Made by a program: the position numbers and the translations under genes. The notes below the pieces were generated by a model. The model had not been told where the DNA came from. It ran no database searches and saw only the letters and a program-made list of their open reading frames with translations. This document shows positions 1 through 7,983 of a DNA stretch of 64,000 nt, in pieces. The DNA is from Pseudomonas fontis (GTDB taxonomy: Bacteria > Pseudomonadota > Gammaproteobacteria > Pseudomonadales > Pseudomonadaceae), in assembly GCF_028656955.1 (NCBI RefSeq), contig NZ_JAMDGY010000052.1:1-64000 (forward strand), written 5' to 3'. Within the stretch, counting starts at the first letter, position 1, and each line of letters begins with the position of its first letter.

Positions 1-115
1 ACCCATTGCCTGGAGGGGACAAGCCATGTCGGCTGCGTTTCTGATGTTGCTGTCCAAGCCGGCGCCAACAGGATATTCACTGACCCTGCAGGAGCAACTG
101 TCGCGCACAGATTTT

Positions 116-209
116 GTAGCCGCTGCCGTAAGGCTGCGCTGGAGCCCGTGAGGGCTCCCAACGGCGGCGCCTGCGTTGCAGGCGAGCGCAGCCTTACGGC
201 AGCGGCTAC
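116..209. repeat. Cloverleaf-forming inverted repeat
   Basis: Two perfect 25-base inverted arms (116-140 and 185-209) enclose two further hairpins, 141-158 (7-bp stem around GTGA) and 168-184 (7-bp stem around GTT). The whole unit can fold as a three-way junction. It resembles the dispersed intergenic repeats of pseudomonads that begin GTAGCCGCTGCCG, which I recall only generally. I see no gene between 1 and 419. Confidence 0.8.
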
Positions 210-278
210 GTTTGCGAGCGATAGGCCTGTGCAGTTGATGTTGATCTGCCGGCCCCCACAAAAAAAGACTTCGCGAGC

Positions 279-287
279 TGCTAATAC
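279..287 (+). promoter_or_regulatory. Candidate extended -10 promoter of rsmI
   Basis: The sequence TG-C-TAATAC reads as an extended -10 box about 130 bases before the rsmI start. There is no good -35 box, so this is a weak call. The rest of 210-419 shows nothing else recognisable. Confidence 0.25.
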
Positions 288-419
288 TGTGGCCACACAA
301 TAAATTTGTAGGGAATTTCCTGCCGGAAAGTGGGAAATGTCTATTTGATTGCCCGCACATTGAAGCCCATCCGCTCTCGGCGCAGTCTCCAGATTCCCCT
401 GTCTGTGGAGGATCTGAAG

Positions 420-602
420 ATGCTGGTCATAGGACGAGAAGTCGGCGAAGTCATCGCCATCGATCACGAAATCAAGGTCAAGGTGCTGCAAGTAGATGGC
501 AACACCGTCCGCTTCGGTATCAGCGCCCCCCGCAACATCAAGGTGCATCGCGCCGAAATCTACCGGCGCATCCTCGCCCACATGGGCAAGGAGGACGCCT
601 GA
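420..602 (+). CDS. rsmI: CsrA/RsmA-family translational regulator (RsmI type)
   Basis: A 60-residue RNA-binding protein of the CsrA family. These are small dimers that bind GGA motifs in mRNA leaders and control translation, and they are themselves titrated by Rsm small RNAs. The ATG at 420 is chosen because GGAG lies about ten bases upstream and because the protein then begins MLVIGREVGE, the usual CsrA beginning; the open frame runs further upstream without similarity. Family landmarks are seen: R6, the G-N-x-V-R-F/I-G core near residue 27, and VHRAEIY with the RNA-binding R44. Residue 4 is Ile instead of the usual Leu. The sequence is divergent from canonical RsmA. In P. putida the paralogue in this genomic position is called RsmI (from memory). 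Its stop codon directly abuts that of the convergent yheU. Confidence 0.88.
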   Translation: MLVIGREVGEVIAIDHEIKVKVLQVDGNTVRFGISAPRNIKVHRAEIYRRILAHMGKEDA

Positions 603-830
603 TCAGTCCAGCAGTTCCTTGGGCACATCGTGCTTGGCCAGCAGTTGGCACTGCTGGCTCTCAAGGTCGAACAGAATGAACGCCTGCCCCTTGGCCAGCG
701 CCTGGCGCACACGCAGCACGCGGGTCTCCAGCGGCGTGTCGTCGCCATTGTCGGTGCCGTCGCGGGTCACGAAGTCCTCGATCAGGCGGGTCAGGGTCTC
801 GGCTTCCAGTTGGTCGTAAGGGATCAGCAT
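603..830 (-). CDS. yheU: YheU-family (UPF0270) small protein
   Basis: A 75-residue acidic protein beginning MLIPYDQLEAETL, which is the typical start of the UPF0270/YheU family. The conserved V-T-R-D/E-G-T-D-x-G stretch follows near residue 22 and G-x-A-x-I-L-F-D near residue 48. The biochemical function of the family is not known to me. It lies downstream of, and in the same direction as, the NAGGN operon, 62 bases after the M42 peptidase, so it may be cotranscribed. It converges on rsmI with no base between the two stop codons. Confidence 0.85.
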   Translation of the reverse strand: MLIPYDQLEAETLTRLIEDFVTRDGTDNGDDTPLETRVLRVRQALAKGQAFILFDLESQQCQLLAKHDVPKELLD

Positions 831-892
831 AAAAAGGGCACGGTTCGCAGAAGGTTTCGCCCATGCTACGCGAAACCTTCCTCGACCTGTGA

Positions 893-2080
893 CTAGCTCT
901 TGTTCCCCACCAGGCTGTCCACCGCCGGCACCCGGGTCTCGCTTTCCATCTGCGCATCGTGTTCCAACTGGTGGCTGAAGCGCTCCAGGGAACTGCCGGC
1001 CGGCTGCGAGTCGCTGGCGAACACCGGTGGGCTCAGCAGGTAGGCGCTGAGCAGCCGGCTCAAGGCAGCCAAACTGTCGATGTGGGTGCGCTCATAGCCA
1101 TGGGTGGCATCGCAGCCGAACGCCAGCAGCGCAGTACGAATATCGTGCCCGGCGGTGATCGCCGAATGGGCATCGCTGAAGTAGTACCTGAACAGGTCAC
1201 GCCGCGCCGGCAGATTGTGCTCGCGGGCCAGTTGCAGCAAATGGCGGGACAGGTGGTAGTCGTAGGGGCCGGCCGAATCCTGCATCGCCACGCTCACCGC
1301 GTGCTCGCTGGAGTGCTGGCCGGGCGCGACCGGGGCGATATCGATACCGACAAACTCACTCACGTCCCACGGCAGGGCGGCCGCTGCCCCGGAACCGGTT
1401 TCCTCGGTGATGGTGAACAGCGGGTGGCAATCGATCTGCGGCTGGATGCCGCTTTCGACAATGGCCTTGAGCGACGCCAGCAAGGCCGCCACACCGGCTT
1501 TATCGTCCAGGTGACGGGCGCTGATATGGCCGCTTTCAGTGAACTCGGGCAACGGGTCGAAGGCGACGAAATCGCCAATGCCGATGCCCAGCGATTCGCA
1601 GTCGGCGCGGGTTGCGCAGTAGGCGTCCAGGCGCAACTCGACATGCTCCCAGCTCACCGGCAACTGGTCGATGGCGGTATTGAAAGCGTGCCCGCTGGCC
1701 ATCAACGGCAGAACACTGCCGCGTATTACCCCGGTATCGGTAAACACGCTGACGCGGCTGCCCTCGGCAAACCGGCTGGACCAGCAGCCCACCGGCGCCA
1801 GGCCCAGGCGGCCGTTGTCCTGCAAGGTGCGTACGCTGGCGCCGATGGTGTCCAGGTGCGCTGAAACGGCGCGGTCGGGCGAGCTTTTACGGCCCTTGAG
1901 GGTGGCGCGGATGGTGCCGCGCCGGGTCAGTTCGAAGGGGATGCCCAGCTCTTCCAGGCGCTCGGCCACATAGCGCACGATGGTGTCGGTAAAACCGGTC
2001 GGGCTGGGGATCGCGAGCATTTCCAGGAGGACCTTCTGCAAGTAGTTCAGGTCCGGTTCGGGTAGGCGTTGTTCAGGCAT
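893..2080 (-). CDS. M42-type peptidase of the NAGGN osmoprotectant system
   Basis: A 395-residue metallopeptidase-like protein and the last gene of a three-gene operon. The expected two-metal site of M42/M28-type aminopeptidases is visible in order: SAHLDTIG (about residue 75), HLDDKAG (about 190), TEETGSG (about 225), DIAP (about 250) and a C-terminal ATHGYERTHI. The family version next to N-acetylglutaminylglutamine amide (NAGGN) genes is conserved as part of that system. A plausible role is breakdown or remodelling of the dipeptide when osmotic stress ends, but this has not been shown to my knowledge. It starts 12 bases after the stop of ngs, so the three genes are likely one transcript. 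Confidence 0.88.
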   Translation of the reverse strand: MPEQRLPEPDLNYLQKVLLEMLAIPSPTGFTDTIVRYVAERLEELGIPFELTRRGTIRATLKGRKSSPDRAVSAHLDTIGASVRTLQDNGRLGLAPVGCWSSRFAEGSRVSVFTDTGVIRGSVLPLMASGHAFNTAIDQLPVSWEHVELRLDAYCATRADCESLGIGIGDFVAFDPLPEFTESGHISARHLDDKAGVAALLASLKAIVESGIQPQIDCHPLFTITEETGSGAAAALPWDVSEFVGIDIAPVAPGQHSSEHAVSVAMQDSAGPYDYHLSRHLLQLAREHNLPARRDLFRYYFSDAHSAITAGHDIRTALLAFGCDATHGYERTHIDSLAALSRLLSAYLLSPPVFASDSQPAGSSLERFSHQLEHDAQMESETRVPAVDSLVGNKS

Positions 2081-2092
2081 GCGGACTCCTCG

Positions 2093-3838
2093 TTACAACA
2101 CCGGCCGGCTGTGCGGGAACAGCAGGTCGACGAAGCGTTCGGCAGTGGGTTGGGGTTCGTGGTTGGCCAGGCCGACCCGTTCGTTGGCTTCGATGAACAC
2201 GTGCTCGGGCTGGTCGGCGGCCTTGATCATCAGGTCCAGGCCGACCACCGGGATATCCAGCGCCCGCGCGGCGCGGATCGCGGCGTCGGCCAGGGTAGGG
2301 TGCAAGCGGGCGGTGACATCTTCCAGGCAGCCACCGGTGTGCAGGTTGGCGGTGCGTCGCACCGCCAGGCGCTGGCCGGCAGGCAGCACGCTGTCGTAGT
2401 CGACCCCGGCCGCGTGCAGGGTGCGCTGGGTTTCGGCGTCCAGCGGGATGCGGCTTTCACCGCCGGTGGCCGCCTGGCGACGACGGCTCTGCGCCTCGAT
2501 CAGCGCGCCGACGGCGTGCTGGCCGTCGCCGACGATGGTCGCCGGGTGGCGGATCGCGGCAGCCACCACTTCAAAGCCGATGACCACGATGCGCAGGTCC
2601 AGCCCCTCATGGAAGCTTTCCAGCAGCACCCGGCTATCGAAGCGCCGGGCCTGCTCGATGGCTGTGCTCAGCTCATCCAGGGTGGTCAGGTTGACGGCTA
2701 CGCCATTGCCCTGCTCGCCGTCCAACGGCTTGACCACCACGGCGCCGTGGTCTTCGAGAAAGGCCAGGTTGTCGTCGGCGTTGCCCGCCAGTTGCTGCGC
2801 CGGCAGGTTCAGCCCGGCGCCGGCGAGGGTCTTGTGGGTCAGGCTCTTGTCCTGGCACAGGGTCATGCTGACAGCGCTGGTCAGGTCGCACAGCGACTCG
2901 CGACAGCGCACCCGGCGCCCGCCATGGTTGAGGGTGAACAGGCCGGCATCGGCGTCCTCGACCTGCACGTCGATACCGCGCCGGTAGGCCTCCTCGACGA
3001 TGATCCGCGCATACGGGTTGAGCCCGGCTTCGGGGCCGGGGCCGAGGAACAGCGGCTGGTTGATGCCGTTCTTGCGCTTGATCGCGAAGGTCGTCAGGTT
3101 GCGAAACCCCAGCTTGGCGTAGAGCCGCTTGGCCTGGCGATTGTCGTGCAGCACCGACAGGTCCAGGTGGCTCAGGCCCCGGCTCATGAAGTGCTCGATC
3201 AGGTGGCGCACCAGCACTTCACCGACTCCGGGGCGGGTGCAGTTGGGGCTGACCGCCAGGCACCACAGGCTGCTGCCGTGCTCCGGGTCGGCAAAGGCCT
3301 TGTGATGGTTCAGGCCCATGATGCTGCCGATCACCGCGCCGCTGTCTTCGTCCTCGGCCAGCCAGTACACCGGCCCGCCCAGATGGCGCGGGGTGAGCAA
3401 TGCCGGGTCGATCGGCAGCATGGCGCGGGTGAGGTACAGATGATTGATCGCCTGCCAGTCGCTGTCGCTTTGTGCCCGGCGAATGCGAAAGCCGCGAAAC
3501 ACCCGCTGCGAGGGGCGATAGTCGCTGAACCACAGGCGCAGGGTGTCGGAAGGGTCGAGAAACAGCTGCTGCGGCGCTTGCGCCAGCACCTGCTGCGGCG
3601 CTGCGACATACAGCGCGATATCGCGCTCACCGGGACGCTCTTCGGCCAAGGCGTCGGCGAGGCTGGCCGGGTCCGGGTAGGTGTGGCCGATCAGCAGCCG
3701 GCCCCAGCCGCAATGCAGTGAGCGCGGCTGATCGTGGGGCTCGCTGCCGTCGCCGGCGAGTTGCGCCTGCAAGCGTTCGTAGGAAGGCACCTGGCCGCGC
3801 AGCAGGCGCTGTCCGTAGGGGGAGGCGTGCGCTTTCAT
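2093..3838 (-). CDS. ngs: N-acetylglutaminylglutamine synthetase (GNAT + ATP-grasp)
   Basis: A 581-residue two-domain enzyme. The N-terminal half carries a GNAT acetyltransferase fold (RPGVGEVLVRHL as acetyl-CoA loop near residue 205, then LYAKLGF). The C-terminal half, from about residue 290, is an ATP-grasp ligase related to cyanophycin synthetase, with VVKPLDGEQGNGV as the ATP-binding strand and GLDLRIVVIG following. Known role of the family: acetylation of glutamine and its ATP-dependent ligation to a second glutamine, giving N-acetylglutaminylglutamine, which AsnO then amidates. The gene starts only three bases after the asnO stop and is followed by the peptidase gene. The symbol follows the Sinorhizobium/Pseudomonas literature as I remember it. 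Confidence 0.9.
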   Translation of the reverse strand: MKAHASPYGQRLLRGQVPSYERLQAQLAGDGSEPHDQPRSLHCGWGRLLIGHTYPDPASLADALAEERPGERDIALYVAAPQQVLAQAPQQLFLDPSDTLRLWFSDYRPSQRVFRGFRIRRAQSDSDWQAINHLYLTRAMLPIDPALLTPRHLGGPVYWLAEDEDSGAVIGSIMGLNHHKAFADPEHGSSLWCLAVSPNCTRPGVGEVLVRHLIEHFMSRGLSHLDLSVLHDNRQAKRLYAKLGFRNLTTFAIKRKNGINQPLFLGPGPEAGLNPYARIIVEEAYRRGIDVQVEDADAGLFTLNHGGRRVRCRESLCDLTSAVSMTLCQDKSLTHKTLAGAGLNLPAQQLAGNADDNLAFLEDHGAVVVKPLDGEQGNGVAVNLTTLDELSTAIEQARRFDSRVLLESFHEGLDLRIVVIGFEVVAAAIRHPATIVGDGQHAVGALIEAQSRRRQAATGGESRIPLDAETQRTLHAAGVDYDSVLPAGQRLAVRRTANLHTGGCLEDVTARLHPTLADAAIRAARALDIPVVGLDLMIKAADQPEHVFIEANERVGLANHEPQPTAERFVDLLFPHSRPVL

Positions 3839-3841
3839 TGG

Positions 3842-5629
3842 TCAGATTCCTTGTTCGCTGAGCCACAGGTTCAGCGCGGCCAGTTGCCAGAGTTTCGAGC
3901 CGCGCAGCGGTGTCAGCTGGCCGTGTGGATCGCTCAGCAGGCGGTCGAGTTCTGCCGGGTTGAACAGGCCGCGATCCTGGCTCGGGTCCAGCAGCAGGTC
4001 GCGTACCCAGCCCAGCGTCGCGCCTTGCAGGTGCTTGAGGCCGGGCACCGGGAAGTAGCCTTTCTTGCGGTCGATCACCTCGCTCGGGATCACCAGGCGC
4101 GCGGCTTCCTTGAGCACCTGCTTGCCACCGTCGGGCAGCTTGAAGCGCGCCGGAATGCGTGCCGACAACTCGACCAGGCGATAGTCGAGGAACGGCGTGC
4201 GCGCCTCCAGGCCCCAGGCCATGGTCATGTTGTCGACCCGCTTGACCGGGTCGTCGACCAGCATCACCGTGCTGTCCAGGCGCAGCGCCTTGTCGACCGC
4301 AGCGCTGGCGCCGGGCTGGGCGAAGTGCTGGCGGACAAAGTCGCCGGCGGCATCGTTTGGCAACTGCCAGGCAGGCTGCACGGTATCGAGGTAGGCGCTG
4401 TGGCTGCGGTCGAAAAACGCCTCGCGGTAGGCCGCATACGGGTCGCTGGCGCCATCGACTTGCGGGTACCAGTGGTAGCCGGCAAACAGCTCGTCTGCGC
4501 CCTGGCCGCTTTGCACCACCTTGCAGTGCTTGGCCACTTCCCGCGAGAGCAGGTAGAAGGCGATGCAGTCGTGGCTGACCATCGGCTCGCTCATGGCGCG
4601 GAAGGCGGCCGGCAGTTGCTCGATGATCTCGCCTTCGTCGATGCGCAGTTGGTGGTGACGGGTGCCGTAATGGCGGGCGATCAGGTCGGAGTACTGGAAC
4701 TCGTCGCCACGTTCGCCGCCGGCATCTTCGAAACCGATGGAGAAGGTCGACAGGTCTTCGACGCCGACTTCACGCAACAGCCCGACCAGCAGGCTGGAAT
4801 CGACACCCCCGGACAACAGCACACCGACATCGACTGCCGCTCGTTGGCGAATGGCGACGGCTTCGCGGGTGCTGTCGAGCACGCGGTCACGCCAGTCTTC
4901 CAGGGTCAGATCCTGCTCGTCGGTACGCGGGCCGTAATGCAGGTGCCACCAGGTTTGCTGCTCGCTGCGCCCATGGGCGTCGATGCGCATCCAGGTGGCC
5001 GGTGGCAGCTTCTCGATATTGGCCAGCAGGGTGCGCGGGGCGGGCACCACCGAGTGGAAGTTCAGGTAGTGGTTGAGTGCCACCGGGTCGAGCACCGGGT
5101 TGATATCGCCGCCCTTGAGCAGCGCTGGCAGGCTGGAGGCGAAGCGCAGGCGCTCGGCGGTGCGCGACAGGTACAACGGCTTGACGCCGAGACGGTCGCG
5201 GGCGAGGAACAGCTGCTGGCTGTCGCGCTCCCAGATGGCCAGGGCGAACATGCCGTTCAGGCGTGGCAGCAAGTCAGCGCCCCAGGCGTGGTAGCCCTTG
5301 AGCAGCACCTCGGTGTCGCCGTCGGAGTAGAAGGCGTAGCCGAGGTCTTGCAACTCGTTGCGCAGTTCCGGGAAGTTGTAGATCGCGCCATTGAACGCCA
5401 GGGACAAGCCCAGGCCGTTGTCGACCATGGGTTGGGCCGAGCCGTCGGACAGGTCCATGATTTTCAGGCGACGGTGGCCCAGGGCAATCGGGCCCTGGCT
5501 GTGGAAGCCCCAGGCGTCGGGGCCGCGAGGGGCCAGGTGATGGGTCATCCGCTCGACCGCGGCGAGGTCCGCCGGGCGTGGTGGGGTGGCTACAGGGGTG
5601 AAACGAAACTCTCCAGCTAATCCGCACAT
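3842..5629 (-). CDS. asnO: N-acetylglutaminylglutamine amidotransferase, asparagine-synthetase-like
   Basis: A 595-residue class II glutamine amidotransferase. Residues 1-230 form the Ntn glutaminase domain starting MCGLAGEF, with Cys2 as nucleophile. From about residue 240 there is an asparagine-synthetase-like ATP pyrophosphatase domain with the P-loop LLSGGVDSSLL. Within a pair with the GNAT/ATP-grasp gene this identifies the NAGGN enzyme and not a housekeeping AsnB: it amidates the C-terminal carboxylate of N-acetylglutaminylglutamine. First gene of the asnO-ngs-peptidase operon. Such operons are induced by high osmolarity in Pseudomonas and rhizobia; a possible stress-sigma promoter lies upstream at 5712-5740. 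Confidence 0.92.
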   Translation of the reverse strand: MCGLAGEFRFTPVATPPRPADLAAVERMTHHLAPRGPDAWGFHSQGPIALGHRRLKIMDLSDGSAQPMVDNGLGLSLAFNGAIYNFPELRNELQDLGYAFYSDGDTEVLLKGYHAWGADLLPRLNGMFALAIWERDSQQLFLARDRLGVKPLYLSRTAERLRFASSLPALLKGGDINPVLDPVALNHYLNFHSVVPAPRTLLANIEKLPPATWMRIDAHGRSEQQTWWHLHYGPRTDEQDLTLEDWRDRVLDSTREAVAIRQRAAVDVGVLLSGGVDSSLLVGLLREVGVEDLSTFSIGFEDAGGERGDEFQYSDLIARHYGTRHHQLRIDEGEIIEQLPAAFRAMSEPMVSHDCIAFYLLSREVAKHCKVVQSGQGADELFAGYHWYPQVDGASDPYAAYREAFFDRSHSAYLDTVQPAWQLPNDAAGDFVRQHFAQPGASAAVDKALRLDSTVMLVDDPVKRVDNMTMAWGLEARTPFLDYRLVELSARIPARFKLPDGGKQVLKEAARLVIPSEVIDRKKGYFPVPGLKHLQGATLGWVRDLLLDPSQDRGLFNPAELDRLLSDPHGQLTPLRGSKLWQLAALNLWLSEQGI

Positions 5630-5711
5630 AAGTCCTTACCGGTTTTGCCGTTGGGGAAGGTGCCCAAAACGACGGGCACCCAGGAACTGACCGGTGAGGA
5701 TTGTGGGAGTT

Positions 5712-5740
5712 TTAGATCAATACGTTATAAGCGGTGGTTC
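5712..5740 (-). promoter_or_regulatory. Possible AlgU/sigma-E-like promoter of the NAGGN operon
   Basis: On the minus strand GAACC (5740-5736) and TCTAA (5716-5712) resemble the -35 and -10 boxes of AlgU promoters (GAACTT and TCTGA/TCTAA). The spacer is about one base longer than usual, so the call is weak. It lies about 83 bases before asnO. Confidence 0.25.
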
Positions 5741-5772
5741 AGGCACCTAATGAAAACCTACCAGCCTGACTC

Positions 5773-5851
5773 TGTGGGAGCCGGCTTTGCCGGCGATGCC
5801 TTGCCATTGGGGCTGCTGTGCAGCCCATCGCCGGCAAGGCCGGCTCCCACA
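5773..5851. repeat. REP doublet (inverted pair)
   Basis: Two inverted copies of a REP unit, TGTGGGAGCCGGC...CGGCGATG (5773-5798) and its complement (5825-5851), lie just beyond the mnmC stop codon, between mnmC and the divergent asnO promoter region. Such pairs can act as transcription end or mRNA-stabilising hairpins. Confidence 0.85.
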
Positions 5852-5876
5852 GGGTTCTGTGCAGTGTTGGGGGGAG

Positions 5877-7871
5877 TCAGGCTTTTTTGCCTCGAATCAA
5901 CTCCCGCAACATGAACCGGTTCGGGTGGCACGCCTCTGCCACGCTGCGTGGCAACGGCAGCGGCGCACCGCTGACCCAAGCGGCAATCAGCTCACCTGAC
6001 AACGGCGCGGTAATCAGCCCGCGCGAACCATGCCCACTGTTCACATACAAGCCAGCAAGCCACGGGCACGGCGCATCAGGCACCTGCCGGGCATCCTTGG
6101 CGAGCACCGCATAGGTGTCGGCAAACGCCACCTGGTCGGCCAGTGGCCCGACGATGGGCAGGTAGTCCGGGCTGGTGCAGCGGAACGCCGCGCGCCCCTG
6201 CAAGGTTTGTGGGTCCAGCTCAGCAGCGCCCAAACGTTCCGCCAGGTCATGGGATATCTCTTCCAGCAGCCCCAGGTTGCCCCGGTGTTCAGCGGCGGTG
6301 GGCGTCAAGTCGGTACTGTGGAAGTCGAAGCTGGCGCCCAGCGTATGTTCGCCATGACGCGGCGGCGCCACGTAGCCATCGGCACATACCACGGTGGTCA
6401 ACGCACCACTGGCCTCGGTCAGCGGCAGGCGGGTGATCTGCCCGCGTATGCGCTTGAGCGGCAATCCGGCACACGGCTCGAAACGATGGATCTCGGCCGC
6501 GCTGGCCAGCACCACCAGCGGTGCGCTAGCCAGCAGGTGGTCACCGTCCCAGGCCTGCCACAGGCCATTCACCTTGCGCAGGTGCAGCACCTCATGCCGG
6601 GTCAGCAGGCGAATGTTCGGCTGCGCCGCCTGCCATTGGCACAGTGCTGGCGGGTGCACCCAGCCACCCTCGGGGTAGAACAGCCCGCCGTTGGCCAGCG
6701 CCACCCCGGCGACCGCCTCGGCCTGCGCGCGCTCCAGGCGTTGCAGCAACTCGGGCGGGAACGCCTCGGCAAGCTTGGCCTGGCGCTGGTCTTCCTTGTC
6801 GTCAAAGGCCAGTTGCAGCACACCGCAATCATCCCAGTCGCTGCCGCGTTGCAGCGACTCCAGCAGCCGGCGAGTGTAGCCAAAACCGCTGAGGATCAGC
6901 CGTGACAGCGCGGTCCCATGGGCCGACAGCTTGAGGTACAGCACGCCCTGCGGATTGCCCGAGGCCTCGGCCGCCGGTGTGGCATGGCGCTCCACCACAG
7001 TGACGTTCCAGCCGCGTGCAGCCAGGCTTGCCGCAGTCGCGCAGCCGGCCAGCCCCGCGCCGATCACCAGCGCTTCACGCGGGCCGCTCAGCGGTGTGGG
7101 CCGGCGATACCATGGTGCAGTGGGTGGCAATGGCTGGTCTTCTGGCCACCCCAAGAACGCCCCGCGCAGGATCTCCCATTTTTTACCGATGCCCGGAATG
7201 CGCTTCATCTTGAAGCCCACCGCGATCAGGCCTCGGCGTACCCAGCCGGTGCTGGTGAAGGTGCCCAGGGTCGCGCCCGGGGCCGACAGGCGGCCGACCT
7301 GGGCAAACAATTCCGGGGTCCACATTTCCGGGTTCTTTGCCGGTGCAAAACCGTCGAGGAACCAGGCGTCGATCTGCGCGTCCAGCTGCGGCAGTTGTTC
7401 AAGCGCATCGCCAATCATCAACGTCAGCGTCACCCGGCCCTGTTCGAAGACGAACTGCTGAAAGCCTTCATGCACCGCGACGTACTGCGCCAGCAACGGC
7501 GTGCTGAAGGGCGTCAGCTCAGGCCACAGGGCCAGCGCGCGGGTCAGGTCTTCACGGGTCAGCGGGTATTTTTCCACGCTGACGAAATGCAGCCGCGCAC
7601 CCGCAGGCGCGCACTCGGCGAACACCTGCCAGGCGCAGAAAAAGTTCAGGCCGGTGCCGAAACCGGTTTCGCCGATGCTCAGGCAGTCGCCGTCGGCCAT
7701 GGCCGCGAAGCGCTGGTGCAAGGCGTTCTGGTCGATGAACACATGCCGGGTTTCCGCCAGGCTCTGTTCCTTGGAGAAATAGATGTCGTCGTATTGCCGC
7801 GAATGCGGGCGGCCGTGTTCGTCCCAGTCGATCAAGGCATGGCGGGGGGCGGTGGCAGGGGTGTCGGTCAT
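5877..7871 (-). CDS. mnmC: Bifunctional tRNA mnm5s2U34 biosynthesis protein MnmC
   Basis: A 664-residue cytoplasmic enzyme for the last two steps of 5-methylaminomethyl-2-thiouridine formation at the tRNA wobble base. The N-terminal part (about 1-245) is the SAM-dependent methyltransferase MnmC2 with IGETGFGTGLNF as SAM-binding loop and WFLDGFAP as the conserved acidic motif. From about residue 265 the FAD-dependent oxidoreductase MnmC1 begins with VIGAGLAGCATA. Length agrees with E. coli MnmC. It is transcribed away from pap, from which it is separated by 112 bases, and ends in a REP doublet. Confidence 0.95.
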   Translation of the reverse strand: MTDTPATAPRHALIDWDEHGRPHSRQYDDIYFSKEQSLAETRHVFIDQNALHQRFAAMADGDCLSIGETGFGTGLNFFCAWQVFAECAPAGARLHFVSVEKYPLTREDLTRALALWPELTPFSTPLLAQYVAVHEGFQQFVFEQGRVTLTLMIGDALEQLPQLDAQIDAWFLDGFAPAKNPEMWTPELFAQVGRLSAPGATLGTFTSTGWVRRGLIAVGFKMKRIPGIGKKWEILRGAFLGWPEDQPLPPTAPWYRRPTPLSGPREALVIGAGLAGCATAASLAARGWNVTVVERHATPAAEASGNPQGVLYLKLSAHGTALSRLILSGFGYTRRLLESLQRGSDWDDCGVLQLAFDDKEDQRQAKLAEAFPPELLQRLERAQAEAVAGVALANGGLFYPEGGWVHPPALCQWQAAQPNIRLLTRHEVLHLRKVNGLWQAWDGDHLLASAPLVVLASAAEIHRFEPCAGLPLKRIRGQITRLPLTEASGALTTVVCADGYVAPPRHGEHTLGASFDFHSTDLTPTAAEHRGNLGLLEEISHDLAERLGAAELDPQTLQGRAAFRCTSPDYLPIVGPLADQVAFADTYAVLAKDARQVPDAPCPWLAGLYVNSGHGSRGLITAPLSGELIAAWVSGAPLPLPRSVAEACHPNRFMLRELIRGKKA

Positions 7872-7983
7872 GTTCGGCTCGGCAACGGCAGGTTGCGCAT
7901 TCTAGCTGATCGGCCATGGCAGTTACTGCCGACAAAAGGTCGCGTCTTCCGCTAGTCTTGCTTATCCATGAAGGGAGCCTGGT

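Noticed and set aside
26..151. 41-codon frame after GGAGGGG at the left edge
   Set aside because: It has a plausible ribosome site but runs into the large inverted repeat and resembles nothing.
2069..5620. Long plus-strand open frames opposite ngs and asnO
   Set aside because: Low-complexity, His/Gln/Val-rich translations typical of antisense frames in high-GC DNA; the minus-strand genes are clear.
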